NCBI GenBank assembly: GCA_947176915.1
Contig: CAMWSM010000009.1
Coordinates: forward strand, 1 to 50,921
Source of the DNA: an uncultured Porphyromonadaceae bacterium
GTDB taxonomy: Bacteria > Bacteroidota > Bacteroidia > Bacteroidales > Muribaculaceae
Reading direction: 5' to 3'
DNA: 50,921 bases
Each line of letters opens with the position of its first letter. Position 1 is the first letter of the stretch. Shown here in pieces: positions 24,717-32,658 of this stretch. A program made the position numbers and the translations under genes. The notes beneath the pieces are model-generated. The model ran no database searches. It saw only the letters and a program-made list of their open reading frames with translations, and had not been told where the DNA came from.

Positions 24717-25553
24717 ATGAAAAAGCTTGGTAAAACCTTTATAGCTTTAACTGTAATGCTGAGCAGTCTTGCTTCCTGCTCCAATGATGAGCCGATATAC
24801 ATGCCTCCGGCAGGCAGCGTGGAGGAAGAGGATGGTCAATATGTGTCGGTGTTTACCCTGAACAGTCCTTTAGCTGTTGAACTGAAAGAGTCTGAAAAAG
24901 TAACTTTCCATATCACCTCTCCTCAGATGGAGGAAGATTTTACTTTCGAAGGTATGGTCAGGCAGGATAAAAGTGTTACAATCAACGGGAATAAGATCTG
25001 TTTGCTTTGTCGTCTCATTCTAAGTAATGTAAATATTCCTGACGGAGATTACTATCTGAACATCACCGGTGAAAATATACCCGATCTTGGTACATATAAG
25101 GTTAGTATAAGCAACAGTGCCCTTACGCAGTTATTGCAAAGTTCTCCCTCTTATAAAGGTCTTTCGGGGGAGGAGACTAAAGATAACCCATATCAATTGA
25201 AATCATCTGCAGATCTTGATCGTATGATGTCGTGCCTGAGAGATGATCCTGATCATGGCATGGGGCTCTATTTCTCAATGACTGAGGATATAAGTTTAAG
25301 AGATGAACAATCGGGCATTCTCGGCACAGCTTCTTTTCAGGGCACCTTGGACGGACATAACCATAAGCTGACAGGAATGCCTTTGGATGAGGAGACAGAC
25401 AAAAGCCTATATAAGAAATTTAGTTTTACTGACATCTCTTCATCAACAGGATTTGTGATGACCAATTACGGCCCTGTACCCTCCGGCATCCCTATGGATG
25501 TAAAGTGCGGTAACATCAATCCTTGGCCAAGTGATTTGATAGTTCTTAATTAA
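24717..25553 (+). CDS. Lipoprotein with possible truncated GLUG-like segment
   Basis: A 278-residue protein with a lipoprotein signal peptide and lipobox LASC (Cys21), then SNDEP, the acid-containing +2 to +6 region typical of surface-exposed Bacteroidetes lipoproteins. The middle (about 40-140) looks like an all-beta domain. Residues about 155-225 (NPYQLKSSADLDRMM ... GLYFSMTEDISL ... GTASFQGTLDGHNHKLTGM) match the start of the repeat region found in Bacteroides GLUG/adhesin-like proteins. The expected following repeats are missing and the protein ends about 50 residues later. It may be a short adhesin or a truncated one. It has its own downstream terminator. No function is assigned. Confidence 0.7.
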   Translation: MKKLGKTFIALTVMLSSLASCSNDEPIYMPPAGSVEEEDGQYVSVFTLNSPLAVELKESEKVTFHITSPQMEEDFTFEGMVRQDKSVTINGNKICLLCRLILSNVNIPDGDYYLNITGENIPDLGTYKVSISNSALTQLLQSSPSYKGLSGEETKDNPYQLKSSADLDRMMSCLRDDPDHGMGLYFSMTEDISLRDEQSGILGTASFQGTLDGHNHKLTGMPLDEETDKSLYKKFSFTDISSSTGFVMTNYGPVPSGIPMDVKCGNINPWPSDLIVLN

Positions 25554-25570
25554 TTCTGTAGATCATAATA

Positions 25571-25611
25571 AAAGGGGTCGAATCTTTTTTTGAGGATTCG
25601 GCTCTTTTTTT
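25571..25611 (+). terminator. Rho-independent terminator of the lipoprotein gene
   Basis: A 10-bp stem with two G-U pairs (25575-25584 with 25595-25604) is followed by a seven-T run, 18 bases after the stop codon. Confidence 0.88.
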
Positions 25612-25678
25612 ATGATGGCTCACATTTCATTTGTCAATAAAAACTACAATTATAAGATGATATATCATTGATTTTTCG

Positions 25679-25686
25679 TAACTTTG
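25679..25686 (+). promoter_or_regulatory. Bacteroidetes -7 box (TAACTTTG) for the barrel-like protein gene
   Basis: An exact TAnnTTTG match 47 bases before the ATG at 25734. It lies inside the longest reading frame (in-frame TTG at 25668), which excludes the upstream start. Confidence 0.55.
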
Positions 25687-25733
25687 CCGTATGTAAGATA
25701 AGAGGAGAGGAGAATAAGGCTAATATTTCTTTT

Positions 25734-26576
25734 ATGAAATTTAATTATATGATGAGAAGAGCAGTCGTATTAATTTTTGGATGTATCTTTTCCATGACGT
25801 TATGTTGTGGGCAAGAGGTGGAGCATTTCGAATTTCACACTAACGATTTAAAGATAGATAGCGTGCCGGTTAGTCTCAATAAATTCAAGGAGTTTGGTTT
25901 ATCTTCCTTTAAAACAAAAGATTTTGTTTTTGAGAGAGAATCGGAAATGATGATGCAAGGAGAAAACTACCGTTTGCATTTTGATTCAGTTTATTCTAAT
26001 GGGAATGAGGCTGCTCCCGGAACTGCTGTTATTCCAACATGGAAAAATGGTGCATTCATGGCTTCCGGCTCAATTTCTTCGTATCCGGGTCTTATGGATA
26101 TTCACAAAGGCTCGGTAGGTTTGATCCAAAATTTTGGCAATCTAACAATTTATGCCGGAGGAGAGGCAAATAAGTATGGATACTTTAATGGATTGCATAC
26201 TCAATATGGAATCAATGGCACTATTCAGTATAATTTTTCTCCAAGACTTGCCCTAATTGGTTACGCGACTTACTATTTTGGAAAAAAACCTTTGATGGCA
26301 AACGGTATGCCGATGCCGCCGGCAATGATGGGATATTATAGTGTCTCAAAATTTGGCGCGACTGTTGATTATCAACTCAATGAAACTTTCGGTCTGATTG
26401 TTGGAGGAGAGGCGGTACAGCAGTTTGGAACTAACCGATACCGATTTGAGCCTATCGTTACTCCTACTGTGAAAATTGGCAAAGTAAGAATTGGACTTCC
26501 TGTAGGCCAGATTGTCAATGACATGATACGTTCTCATATTGAGGAACGCAGAAACCGCAGGGTCCCGCATCACTGA
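25734..26576 (+). CDS. Exported protein of unknown function, beta-barrel-like C-terminal half
   Basis: A 280-residue protein with a signal peptide (MKFNYMMRRAVVLIFGCIFSMTLCCGQ). Residues about 100-280 show alternating amphipathic strands and glycine/aromatic turns (GSVGLIQNFGNLTIYAGGEAN, YGINGTIQYNFSPRLALIGYATYYFG, YYSVSKFGATVDYQLNETFGLIVGGEAVQ), as in small outer-membrane barrels. It ends in a basic tail (EERRNRRVPHH) rather than the usual terminal aromatic residue. The ATG at 25734 is used because the promoter box lies upstream of it and it opens the signal peptide. I do not recognise a named family. It is monocistronic. Confidence 0.75.
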   Translation: MKFNYMMRRAVVLIFGCIFSMTLCCGQEVEHFEFHTNDLKIDSVPVSLNKFKEFGLSSFKTKDFVFERESEMMMQGENYRLHFDSVYSNGNEAAPGTAVIPTWKNGAFMASGSISSYPGLMDIHKGSVGLIQNFGNLTIYAGGEANKYGYFNGLHTQYGINGTIQYNFSPRLALIGYATYYFGKKPLMANGMPMPPAMMGYYSVSKFGATVDYQLNETFGLIVGGEAVQQFGTNRYRFEPIVTPTVKIGKVRIGLPVGQIVNDMIRSHIEERRNRRVPHH

Positions 26577-26589
26577 TGTCAATATGATT

Positions 26590-26721
26590 TCAGATTATTA
26601 CTTTTTCGAAAATTGCTAATTCCACCATTTCGTGAAGATCCTGAAAAGGTACCATCTTTATTGCAGCTAAGCGATAGCCAAGTTTGGGATAAAAATTAAA
26701 GGGAATGGTATTTAAGACCAC
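26590..26721 (-). pseudogene. Remnant of a GNAT-like gene (C-terminal end only)
   Basis: The minus strand reads an open stretch of about 43 residues (IPFNFYPKLGYRLAAIKMVP then QDLHEMVELAIFEK) ending in TGA, with an in-frame stop immediately upstream and no ATG. The FYxKLGY pattern resembles the last segment of N-acetyltransferases, where a Tyr-x-x-x-Gly-Tyr/Phe stretch precedes the final strands. It fills the 161-base gap between the barrel-like gene and the VOC gene. Codon-like composition makes it look like a gene tail left by deletion. Family identification is tentative. Confidence 0.45.
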
Positions 26722-26737
26722 TTAACATAATATCGGT

Positions 26738-27337
26738 ATGAAAATAGACCATATTGCAATTTATGTCCGGGATCTTGAAGGAGCCAGGGATTTCTTTAAA
26801 ACCTTTTTCAATGCTACCTCAAATGAGATGTATCATAATATTACGACCGGACTGAAGACTTATTTCCTGACATTCGATAACGGGACGCGACTGGAGATCA
26901 TGGAGCATCCGGAAATGGAGTACTCTGAATTTAAGAAATTCCGTCAAGGCTATGCCCATATCGCTTTTAGTGTGGGTTCAAAAGAAAAGGTTGATTCACT
27001 GACTAATGAATTGAATGAGCATGGATATAGGGTTATCAGTGGACCCAGAATTACAGGAGATGGCTTTTACGAGAGTTGTATACAGGGTTTTGAGGATAAT
27101 CTGATAGAGATTACTGTAGGTAAGCCGCAGATTTCTTCATATTTTAAAATCTTTTGCTCTTTTCTTCTAATTGTTGCCATCGTAACAGTAGCTATTGTAT
27201 TCCTAAAAAATTATCTCAGGCTTATTGGGATTGTCTCTATTATGTCTCGAATAATTTTACTTATTGTTTCAATTCCCGGTTATTTCTTTGCATGGAAGTG
27301 GTTAAGTCAGAATCTCAAAAAAATTGAGGGTAGATAA
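26738..27337 (+). CDS. VOC/glyoxalase-fold domain fused to two transmembrane helices
   Basis: A 199-residue protein. Residues 1-128 form one VOC module of two beta-alpha-beta-beta-beta repeats, with potential metal ligands His5 (IDHIAIYV), Glu53 (LEIM), His74 (YAHIAFSV) and Glu124 (LIEIT), so all four positions of the family are filled. Residues 137-156 and about 163-186 are two strongly hydrophobic helices, followed by a basic tail. Most VOC proteins end after the barrel at about 125-145 residues. The fusion would tether a metal-dependent glyoxalase, dioxygenase or antibiotic-binding type domain to the cytoplasmic face. Substrate unknown. No upstream -7 box was recognised. A frameshift joining two genes is unlikely because the frame is continuous. 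Confidence 0.82.
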   Translation: MKIDHIAIYVRDLEGARDFFKTFFNATSNEMYHNITTGLKTYFLTFDNGTRLEIMEHPEMEYSEFKKFRQGYAHIAFSVGSKEKVDSLTNELNEHGYRVISGPRITGDGFYESCIQGFEDNLIEITVGKPQISSYFKIFCSFLLIVAIVTVAIVFLKNYLRLIGIVSIMSRIILLIVSIPGYFFAWKWLSQNLKKIEGR

Positions 27338-27376
27338 GATTATCATTTCAATATTATCTTATGTATAAAGACAATA

Positions 27377-27417
27377 ATAGGCTGCAACGCCCTTTTTATA
27401 GGAACGTTACAGCCTAT
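27377..27417 (-). terminator. Terminator-like hairpin after ppdK
   Basis: A 13-bp stem (27377-27389 with 27405-27417) carries one G-U pair on the minus strand and lies 23 bases beyond the ppdK stop. The T-run is weak (ATTATTG). Confidence 0.6.
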
Positions 27418-27439
27418 CTATAGGATTATACCTTATGCC

Positions 27440-30157
27440 TTAATCTTCAAGGCTGGCCTGCGCCGATGCGACGCGAGCGATGGGCACGCGGAAAGGTGAG
27501 CAGCTGACGTAGTTCATGCCGAGCTTAGCGCAGAATTTTACGCTTGAAGGCTCCCCGCCATGTTCACCACAAATGCCGACCTTGAGATCGGGACGGGTTG
27601 CACGACCCTTCTTAACACCCATCTCTACAAGCTGACCAACACCTTCCTGATCCAGAACTTCAAATGGATCAACTTTGATGATGCCATGTTCTTTGTAGAA
27701 TTTCAGGAACTTGGGTGCGTCATCACGTGAGAAACCGAAAGTCATCTGAGTGAGGTCATTTGTACCGAATGAGAAGAATTCGGCTACTTCTGCAATCTCA
27801 TTTGCTACGAGAGCAGCACGAGGCACCTCGATCATTGTGCCGACCTTATAGATTACAGAATCGCCTTTTTCCTCAAATACTTTGGCGGCTGTAGTGTTGA
27901 TCACGTCTGCCTGATTGCGAAGCTCTTTAATGGAGCCAACGAGGGGCACCATAATTTCAGGCATAACCTTTATGCCACGAGCCTTGCATGCGAGGGCAGC
28001 CTCGATAATGGCACGAGTCTGCATTTCGGTGATCTCCGGATAGGTGATGCCAAGTCGACAACCACGGTGTCCAAGCATCGGGTTAAACTCAGCGAGTGAG
28101 TCAACTTTATTTCTTACCTCTTCAAGAGTGATTCCCATGTCGTCTGCAAGCTCCTGCTGAGCGGCAGTAGTGTGGGGCACGAACTCATGTAACGGCGGGT
28201 CAAGCAGACGAACTGTTACGCCATAACCGTCCATAGCCTCAAAGATACCCTCGAAGTCACCACGCTGCATAGGGAGGAGTTTTGCAAGAGCAGCGCGACG
28301 ACCCTCTTCATCGGAAGCAAGAATCATCTCGCGAACCGACTTGATTCGATCTCCTTCGAAGAACATGTGCTCCGTACGGCAGAGACCGATGCCCTGAGCG
28401 CCAAACTTGCGAGCCTGCTTTGCATCGCGGGGTGAGTCGGCGTTAGTGCGAACGAGAGTCTTGGCAAACTTATCGGAAAGATCCATGATTGCTCCGAAAT
28501 CGCCATCAAGTTCAGGTTCGGTTGTCTTAACTTCGCCGTCATAAACGTCTCCGGTTGAACCGTTCAAAGAGATCCAGTCGCCTTCATGGTAAACCTTACC
28601 ATTCATTTCTACAGTCTTAGCCTTGTAGTCAACGACGATATCCCCGGCTCCGGACACGCAGCATTTGCCCATGCCGCGAGCTACAACAGCAGCGTGGCTC
28701 GTCATGCCGCCGCGCATGGTGAGAATACCTTGAGCTACCGCCATACCGCGAAGGTCTTCAGGTGAAGTCTCGATACGAACGAGAACGACTTTCTTTTTCT
28801 TCTCAGCCCATTCCTCTGCATCATCCGCCTGGAAAACAATCTGACCGGTCGCTGCCCCCGGAGAAGCAGGAAGACCTTTGGCAACAACTTTTGCTTTCTT
28901 AAGAGCCTCCTTGTCGAAAACAGGGTGGAGGAGCTCATCAAGTTTCTGGGGTTCCATGCGGAGAATGACCGTCTTCTCGTCAATCATTCCTTCACGAAGA
29001 AGATCCATAGCAATCTTCACCATGGCAGCGCCAGTGCGTTTGCCGTTACGAGTCTGGAGCATCCAGAGCTTGCCGTCCTGAATAGTGAACTCCATATCCT
29101 GCATGTCCCTATAGTAGTCCTCAAGTTTATGAGCGATAGCGATAAGCTCGGCAGCACAATCAGGCATTGACTCTTCAAGTGAAGGATATTTCTCACGGCG
29201 AACTTCTTCAGAGATGCCCTGAAGAGCTGCCCAACGGCGAGATCCCTCGATGGTGATCTGTTGAGGAGTACGCACACCTGCAACCACATCCTCACCCTGA
29301 GCATTGATAAGATATTCACCGTTGAATATGTTTTCACCTGTAGCAGCATCACGGCTGAAAGCAACGCCTGTAGCTGAATTGTTACCCATGTTGCCATATA
29401 CCATTGCCTGAACGTTAACGGCAGTGCCCCACTCTTCAGGAATCTGGTTCATACGGCGGTAGAGTATGGCACGCTCATTCATCCAGCTGTCGAATACTGC
29501 ACAGATACCACCCCAAAGCTGTTCCCAAGCAGATTCGGGGAAATCCTTACCTGTGTAATCCTTAACGGCTGCTTTGAAAAGCTTAACAAGATTCTTGAGG
29601 TCGTCAACATCAAGTTCGTTATCAAACTTAACGCCTTTTTCCTCTTTCACTTTATCCATGATAGCCTCAAATGGGTCTATATCCGTTTTGCTCTTAGGTT
29701 TCATGCCAAGCACAACATCGCCATACATCTGTACGAAACGGCGATAGCTGTCCCATGCGAAACGAGGATTGCCGCTCTTCTCTGCCATTGTCTCAACTGT
29801 AGCATCGTTCATGCCAAGGTTCAGGACTGTATCCATCATACCGGGCATTGAAGCACGCGCACCTGAACGAACAGAAACAAGAAGAGGATTGGAAGAATCA
29901 TCGAATTTTTTGCCGGTAAGCTCCTCAACATGAGCGATAGCTTTCTCAACATCTTTCTTGATGTCTTCAACTACTTTATCGCGTCCATACTGAGTGTATT
30001 CTGTACAAACATCTGTTGTGATAGTGAATCCGGGAGGTACAGGCATACCAAGAAGATTCATTTCAGCAAGGTTCGCTCCCTTGCCGCCGAGAAGGTTTCG
30101 CATCCCGGCATTACCTTCGGCTTTACCGTCGCCGAATGTATAAATCGCTTTTGCCAT
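27440..30157 (-). CDS. ppdK: Pyruvate, phosphate dikinase
   Basis: A 905-residue enzyme that interconverts pyruvate, ATP and phosphate with phosphoenolpyruvate, AMP and pyrophosphate. The order is N-terminal ATP-grasp nucleotide domain (GGKGANLAEM near residue 24; DPFEAI, MVYGNMG), phosphohistidine domain with His488 (GMTSHAAVVARGMG) and C-terminal PEP/pyruvate TIM barrel with acid/base Cys863 (CGEHGGEP). Spacing between the two matches the clostridial enzyme as I recall it, and length is normal. In anaerobic Bacteroidales it links glycolysis and gluconeogenesis with PPi use. It is monocistronic, with a long leader from the -7 box at 30292 and a hairpin after the stop. It is divergent from rlmD. 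Confidence 0.97.
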   Translation of the reverse strand: MAKAIYTFGDGKAEGNAGMRNLLGGKGANLAEMNLLGMPVPPGFTITTDVCTEYTQYGRDKVVEDIKKDVEKAIAHVEELTGKKFDDSSNPLLVSVRSGARASMPGMMDTVLNLGMNDATVETMAEKSGNPRFAWDSYRRFVQMYGDVVLGMKPKSKTDIDPFEAIMDKVKEEKGVKFDNELDVDDLKNLVKLFKAAVKDYTGKDFPESAWEQLWGGICAVFDSWMNERAILYRRMNQIPEEWGTAVNVQAMVYGNMGNNSATGVAFSRDAATGENIFNGEYLINAQGEDVVAGVRTPQQITIEGSRRWAALQGISEEVRREKYPSLEESMPDCAAELIAIAHKLEDYYRDMQDMEFTIQDGKLWMLQTRNGKRTGAAMVKIAMDLLREGMIDEKTVILRMEPQKLDELLHPVFDKEALKKAKVVAKGLPASPGAATGQIVFQADDAEEWAEKKKKVVLVRIETSPEDLRGMAVAQGILTMRGGMTSHAAVVARGMGKCCVSGAGDIVVDYKAKTVEMNGKVYHEGDWISLNGSTGDVYDGEVKTTEPELDGDFGAIMDLSDKFAKTLVRTNADSPRDAKQARKFGAQGIGLCRTEHMFFEGDRIKSVREMILASDEEGRRAALAKLLPMQRGDFEGIFEAMDGYGVTVRLLDPPLHEFVPHTTAAQQELADDMGITLEEVRNKVDSLAEFNPMLGHRGCRLGITYPEITEMQTRAIIEAALACKARGIKVMPEIMVPLVGSIKELRNQADVINTTAAKVFEEKGDSVIYKVGTMIEVPRAALVANEIAEVAEFFSFGTNDLTQMTFGFSRDDAPKFLKFYKEHGIIKVDPFEVLDQEGVGQLVEMGVKKGRATRPDLKVGICGEHGGEPSSVKFCAKLGMNYVSCSPFRVPIARVASAQASLED

Positions 30158-30291
30158 TCAGATAATATATTTGGTTTAAAAGAAAAATTTTTCTGGCTTA
30201 AAGGGAAAAAATATGACAATAGAGAGTAAAAATTCGGGTGTTTGCCATTATTTTTTTCCGGTTCGCATATAAATGTAACAATTTGGGTATG

Positions 30292-30299
30292 CAAATTTA
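30292..30299 (-). promoter_or_regulatory. Bacteroidetes -7 box for ppdK
   Basis: The minus strand reads TAAATTTG, a TAnnTTTG match about 135 bases before the start codon. It lies nearly back-to-back with the rlmD box. No -33 element was seen. Confidence 0.45.
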
Positions 30300-30321
30300 A
30301 TAAAATCTCTGCTAAAAATAC

Positions 30322-30329
30322 TAATTTTG
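30322..30329 (+). promoter_or_regulatory. Bacteroidetes -7 box (TAATTTTG) for rlmD and nitroreductase
   Basis: An exact TAnnTTTG match 19 bases before the rlmD ATG. It would drive both rlmD and the overlapping downstream gene. A -33 element is not evident. Confidence 0.6.
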
Positions 30330-30348
30330 CAGATATAAAATTGACAAA

Positions 30349-31818
30349 ATGGCACGAAAAAGAAAAGAATTACCCGAATTGCACGATATAGAGATAACAG
30401 GAGTTGCGGCTGAAGGGAAATCATTGGCAAGAGTAAGACTGAAAGCTGATGACGAAAGTCCGATTGTTGTTTTTATTCCCTACGGCGCGCCCGGTGATAT
30501 TGTAGATCTGAAAATTGACAAAAAGAAACATAGCTATGCCGAAGCGCATATCACCCGTATTGTCAAGCCTTCAGAGTTAAGAAAAGAACCTTTATGTGCT
30601 TCTTTCGGGACCTGCGGAGGCTGCAAGTGGCAGCATTTACCCTATCAGGAGCAGCTGAAACATAAAAGACAGCAAGTGGTCGATGCACTTGAAAGAATCG
30701 CAAAAATAGAGCTTCCGGAAATTAAGCCTACATTGGGGTCGCGTCAGGAATGGGCGTATAGAAATAAAATGGAATATACCTTTTCCGACAAACGTTGGCG
30801 CACTTGGGAAGATATAAGAAGCGGGAAGAAATTTGATGATAACGGCACGGCTCTTGGTTTTCACATACCCGGTGCCTTCGATAAAGTGCTTCATATTGAA
30901 AACTGCTATCTACAAAATGAAAAAGGGGATGAAATAAGGAATTTCATCTATGAGTATGCTGTCAGTCATGATCTTTCCTTTTATAATATTAAAGAGAATC
31001 ACGGATTGTTGCGAACCTTGATGATAAGACTGTCATCCACAGGACAAATCATGGTCTGCTTGACTTTCGGGGAGAATAATCCTTCTAAAATAGAGGAGAT
31101 AATGGTAGCAATCAAGAACCGTTTCCCTGAGATAACCTCTTTGTTGTATGTTGTCAATTTAAAGCTTAATGATTCAATTGCAGATCAAAAAGTAGAGACA
31201 TTTCACGGACCGGAATATATTGAGGAGGAGATGGAAGGGTTGAAATTCAGAATTAATGCCAAATCCTTCTATCAGACCAATTCTCTTCAGGCATACGAAC
31301 TGTATAAAGTGGCACGTGATTTTGCGGGTCTAAATCCCCGGAATGATGAGCCGGATAAAAAACCACTTGTTTACGATCTTTATACGGGCACAGGCACTAT
31401 AGCAAATTTTGTAGCACGTCAGGCTCGGAAAGTGATAGGTATTGAATATGTTGAGGAGGCAATTGAGGATGCGAAGCTCAACGCCAGGGTAAATGGTCTT
31501 GAAAACACTCTGTTTTATGCCGGAGATATGAAGAATGTGCTGACTGATGAGTTTGTTGAGAAGCATGGCAAACCGGATGTGATAATTGTTGACCCTCCCC
31601 GGGCAGGCATGCATGAAGACGTTGTAAAAGTTATAAAAAATGCATCTCCCGAGGTGGTGGTCTATGTCAGCTGTAATCCGGCAACTCAGGCACGCGATCT
31701 GGCTCTGCTTGATGATTTATATAAGGTAACGGCTGTGCAGCCTGTGGATATGTTTCCACACACTCATCATGTAGAGAATGTGGTCAGACTGGAATTAAGA
31801 AAAACCGTTAAAGTATAA
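30349..31818 (+). CDS. rlmD: 23S rRNA (uracil-5-)-methyltransferase, RlmD/RumA family
   Basis: A 489-residue enzyme. It has an N-terminal TRAM domain (about 10-72), iron-sulfur cluster cysteines Cys83, Cys89 and Cys92 (CASFGTCGGCKWQH) with a fourth probably in IENCYLQ, the SAM-binding YDLYTGTGTIANFVA, the DPPRAGMHEDVV motif and catalytic Cys442 in YVSCNPATQARDL. It methylates C5 of a 23S rRNA uridine, position 1939 in E. coli numbering. Some relatives (RlmCD) also modify 747, so exact site choice is inferred. The nitroreductase gene starts six bases after the stop, so the two are co-transcribed. Confidence 0.94.
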   Translation: MARKRKELPELHDIEITGVAAEGKSLARVRLKADDESPIVVFIPYGAPGDIVDLKIDKKKHSYAEAHITRIVKPSELRKEPLCASFGTCGGCKWQHLPYQEQLKHKRQQVVDALERIAKIELPEIKPTLGSRQEWAYRNKMEYTFSDKRWRTWEDIRSGKKFDDNGTALGFHIPGAFDKVLHIENCYLQNEKGDEIRNFIYEYAVSHDLSFYNIKENHGLLRTLMIRLSSTGQIMVCLTFGENNPSKIEEIMVAIKNRFPEITSLLYVVNLKLNDSIADQKVETFHGPEYIEEEMEGLKFRINAKSFYQTNSLQAYELYKVARDFAGLNPRNDEPDKKPLVYDLYTGTGTIANFVARQARKVIGIEYVEEAIEDAKLNARVNGLENTLFYAGDMKNVLTDEFVEKHGKPDVIIVDPPRAGMHEDVVKVIKNASPEVVVYVSCNPATQARDLALLDDLYKVTAVQPVDMFPHTHHVENVVRLELRKTVKV

Positions 31819-31824
31819 ATATAA

Positions 31825-32580
31825 TTGGATAAGTTAGAATTATTGAAGAGCAGACGAAGCGTCCGTTCTTTTACGACCGAACCTCTCCCTAAAGTTGTAA
31901 TAAATAAGTTGAGGGCGGAAATTACAATGACAAATACTCATGAACAGGGATTCCGTTTTCAGCTTATTACCGATGATCCGAATCCTCTAAGAGGGGTGAG
32001 CAAATTTTATGGATCTTTCCGTAATCCAAGAAATTATCTGGCAGCAGTTGTCGATACTGCAACTCCGAATGCCCTGGAAAGAGCCGGTTATTTTGCCGAG
32101 CGTTTTGTAGTGCAAGCCATTTCGGAGGGGTTAGGAACATGCTTTGTAGGTTCAACTTTCAACCGAAAGGAGGTAAATGCTCAGATAAGAGCCGGAGAGG
32201 AAATTCTCTTCCTTGTCTTGGTAGGGTATCCGGCAGAGAAGGAGAAAGCAGGAGCGCGCCTTATGTCGCGTCTTGTGCATCTGCGTAAGAAAACATATAA
32301 AGATTTTTTTCAGCCTGAACGGGAATTAGAGGCAGCATGCCGGACGTGTCAGGACCTTAAAGATGGACTTGTAGGGATTGCTTGTGCTCCTTCGGCCCTT
32401 AATCGCCAGCCTGTCAGGGTCTTTTTGAAGGAGATTGAGGGTAGGGAAGTGGCTTGTGCAAAAGTTGATAACGAGGGAGGATACAATCTGATTGATCTTG
32501 GAATTGCAAAATTCAACTATAATTTTGCAACATCCACAGAATGTGAGTGGGGAAACGGGTCGCCTTTGGTGGTTGTATAG
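31825..32580 (+). CDS. TM1586-type nitroreductase family protein, TTG start
   Basis: A 251-residue FMN-dependent nitroreductase-like protein. The opening LELLKSRRSVRSFTTEPLP is the usual nitroreductase head, with RRSVRSF in the FMN phosphate-binding position. FYGSFRNPRNYLAAVV, GYFAERFVVQAISEGLGTCF and LVGYPAEKE fit the TM1586 subfamily with two half-domains. The frame contains no ATG before residue 36, inside the first domain, so initiation at the TTG at 31825, six bases after the rlmD stop, is most likely and suggests translational coupling. Substrate and electron donor are unknown. The start is well supported by the conserved head, not by a ribosome-binding site. Confidence 0.85.
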   Translation: MDKLELLKSRRSVRSFTTEPLPKVVINKLRAEITMTNTHEQGFRFQLITDDPNPLRGVSKFYGSFRNPRNYLAAVVDTATPNALERAGYFAERFVVQAISEGLGTCFVGSTFNRKEVNAQIRAGEEILFLVLVGYPAEKEKAGARLMSRLVHLRKKTYKDFFQPERELEAACRTCQDLKDGLVGIACAPSALNRQPVRVFLKEIEGREVACAKVDNEGGYNLIDLGIAKFNYNFATSTECEWGNGSPLVVV

Positions 32581-32591
32581 AGTTTTTTTAT

Positions 32592-32599
32592 TACTTTTG
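32592..32599 (+). promoter_or_regulatory. Bacteroidetes -7 box (TACTTTTG) for the LysM operon
   Basis: TACTTTTG matches TAnnTTTG. A TTTG lies 23 bases upstream (32565-32568), slightly beyond the usual spacing. It sits 12 bases after the nitroreductase stop. Confidence 0.55.
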
Positions 32600-32658
32600 C
32601 AAAGTAAATGAAGGAGAAGCATCGAATAGCTCTTTTTCCTGAAATAAAAATGGACATA

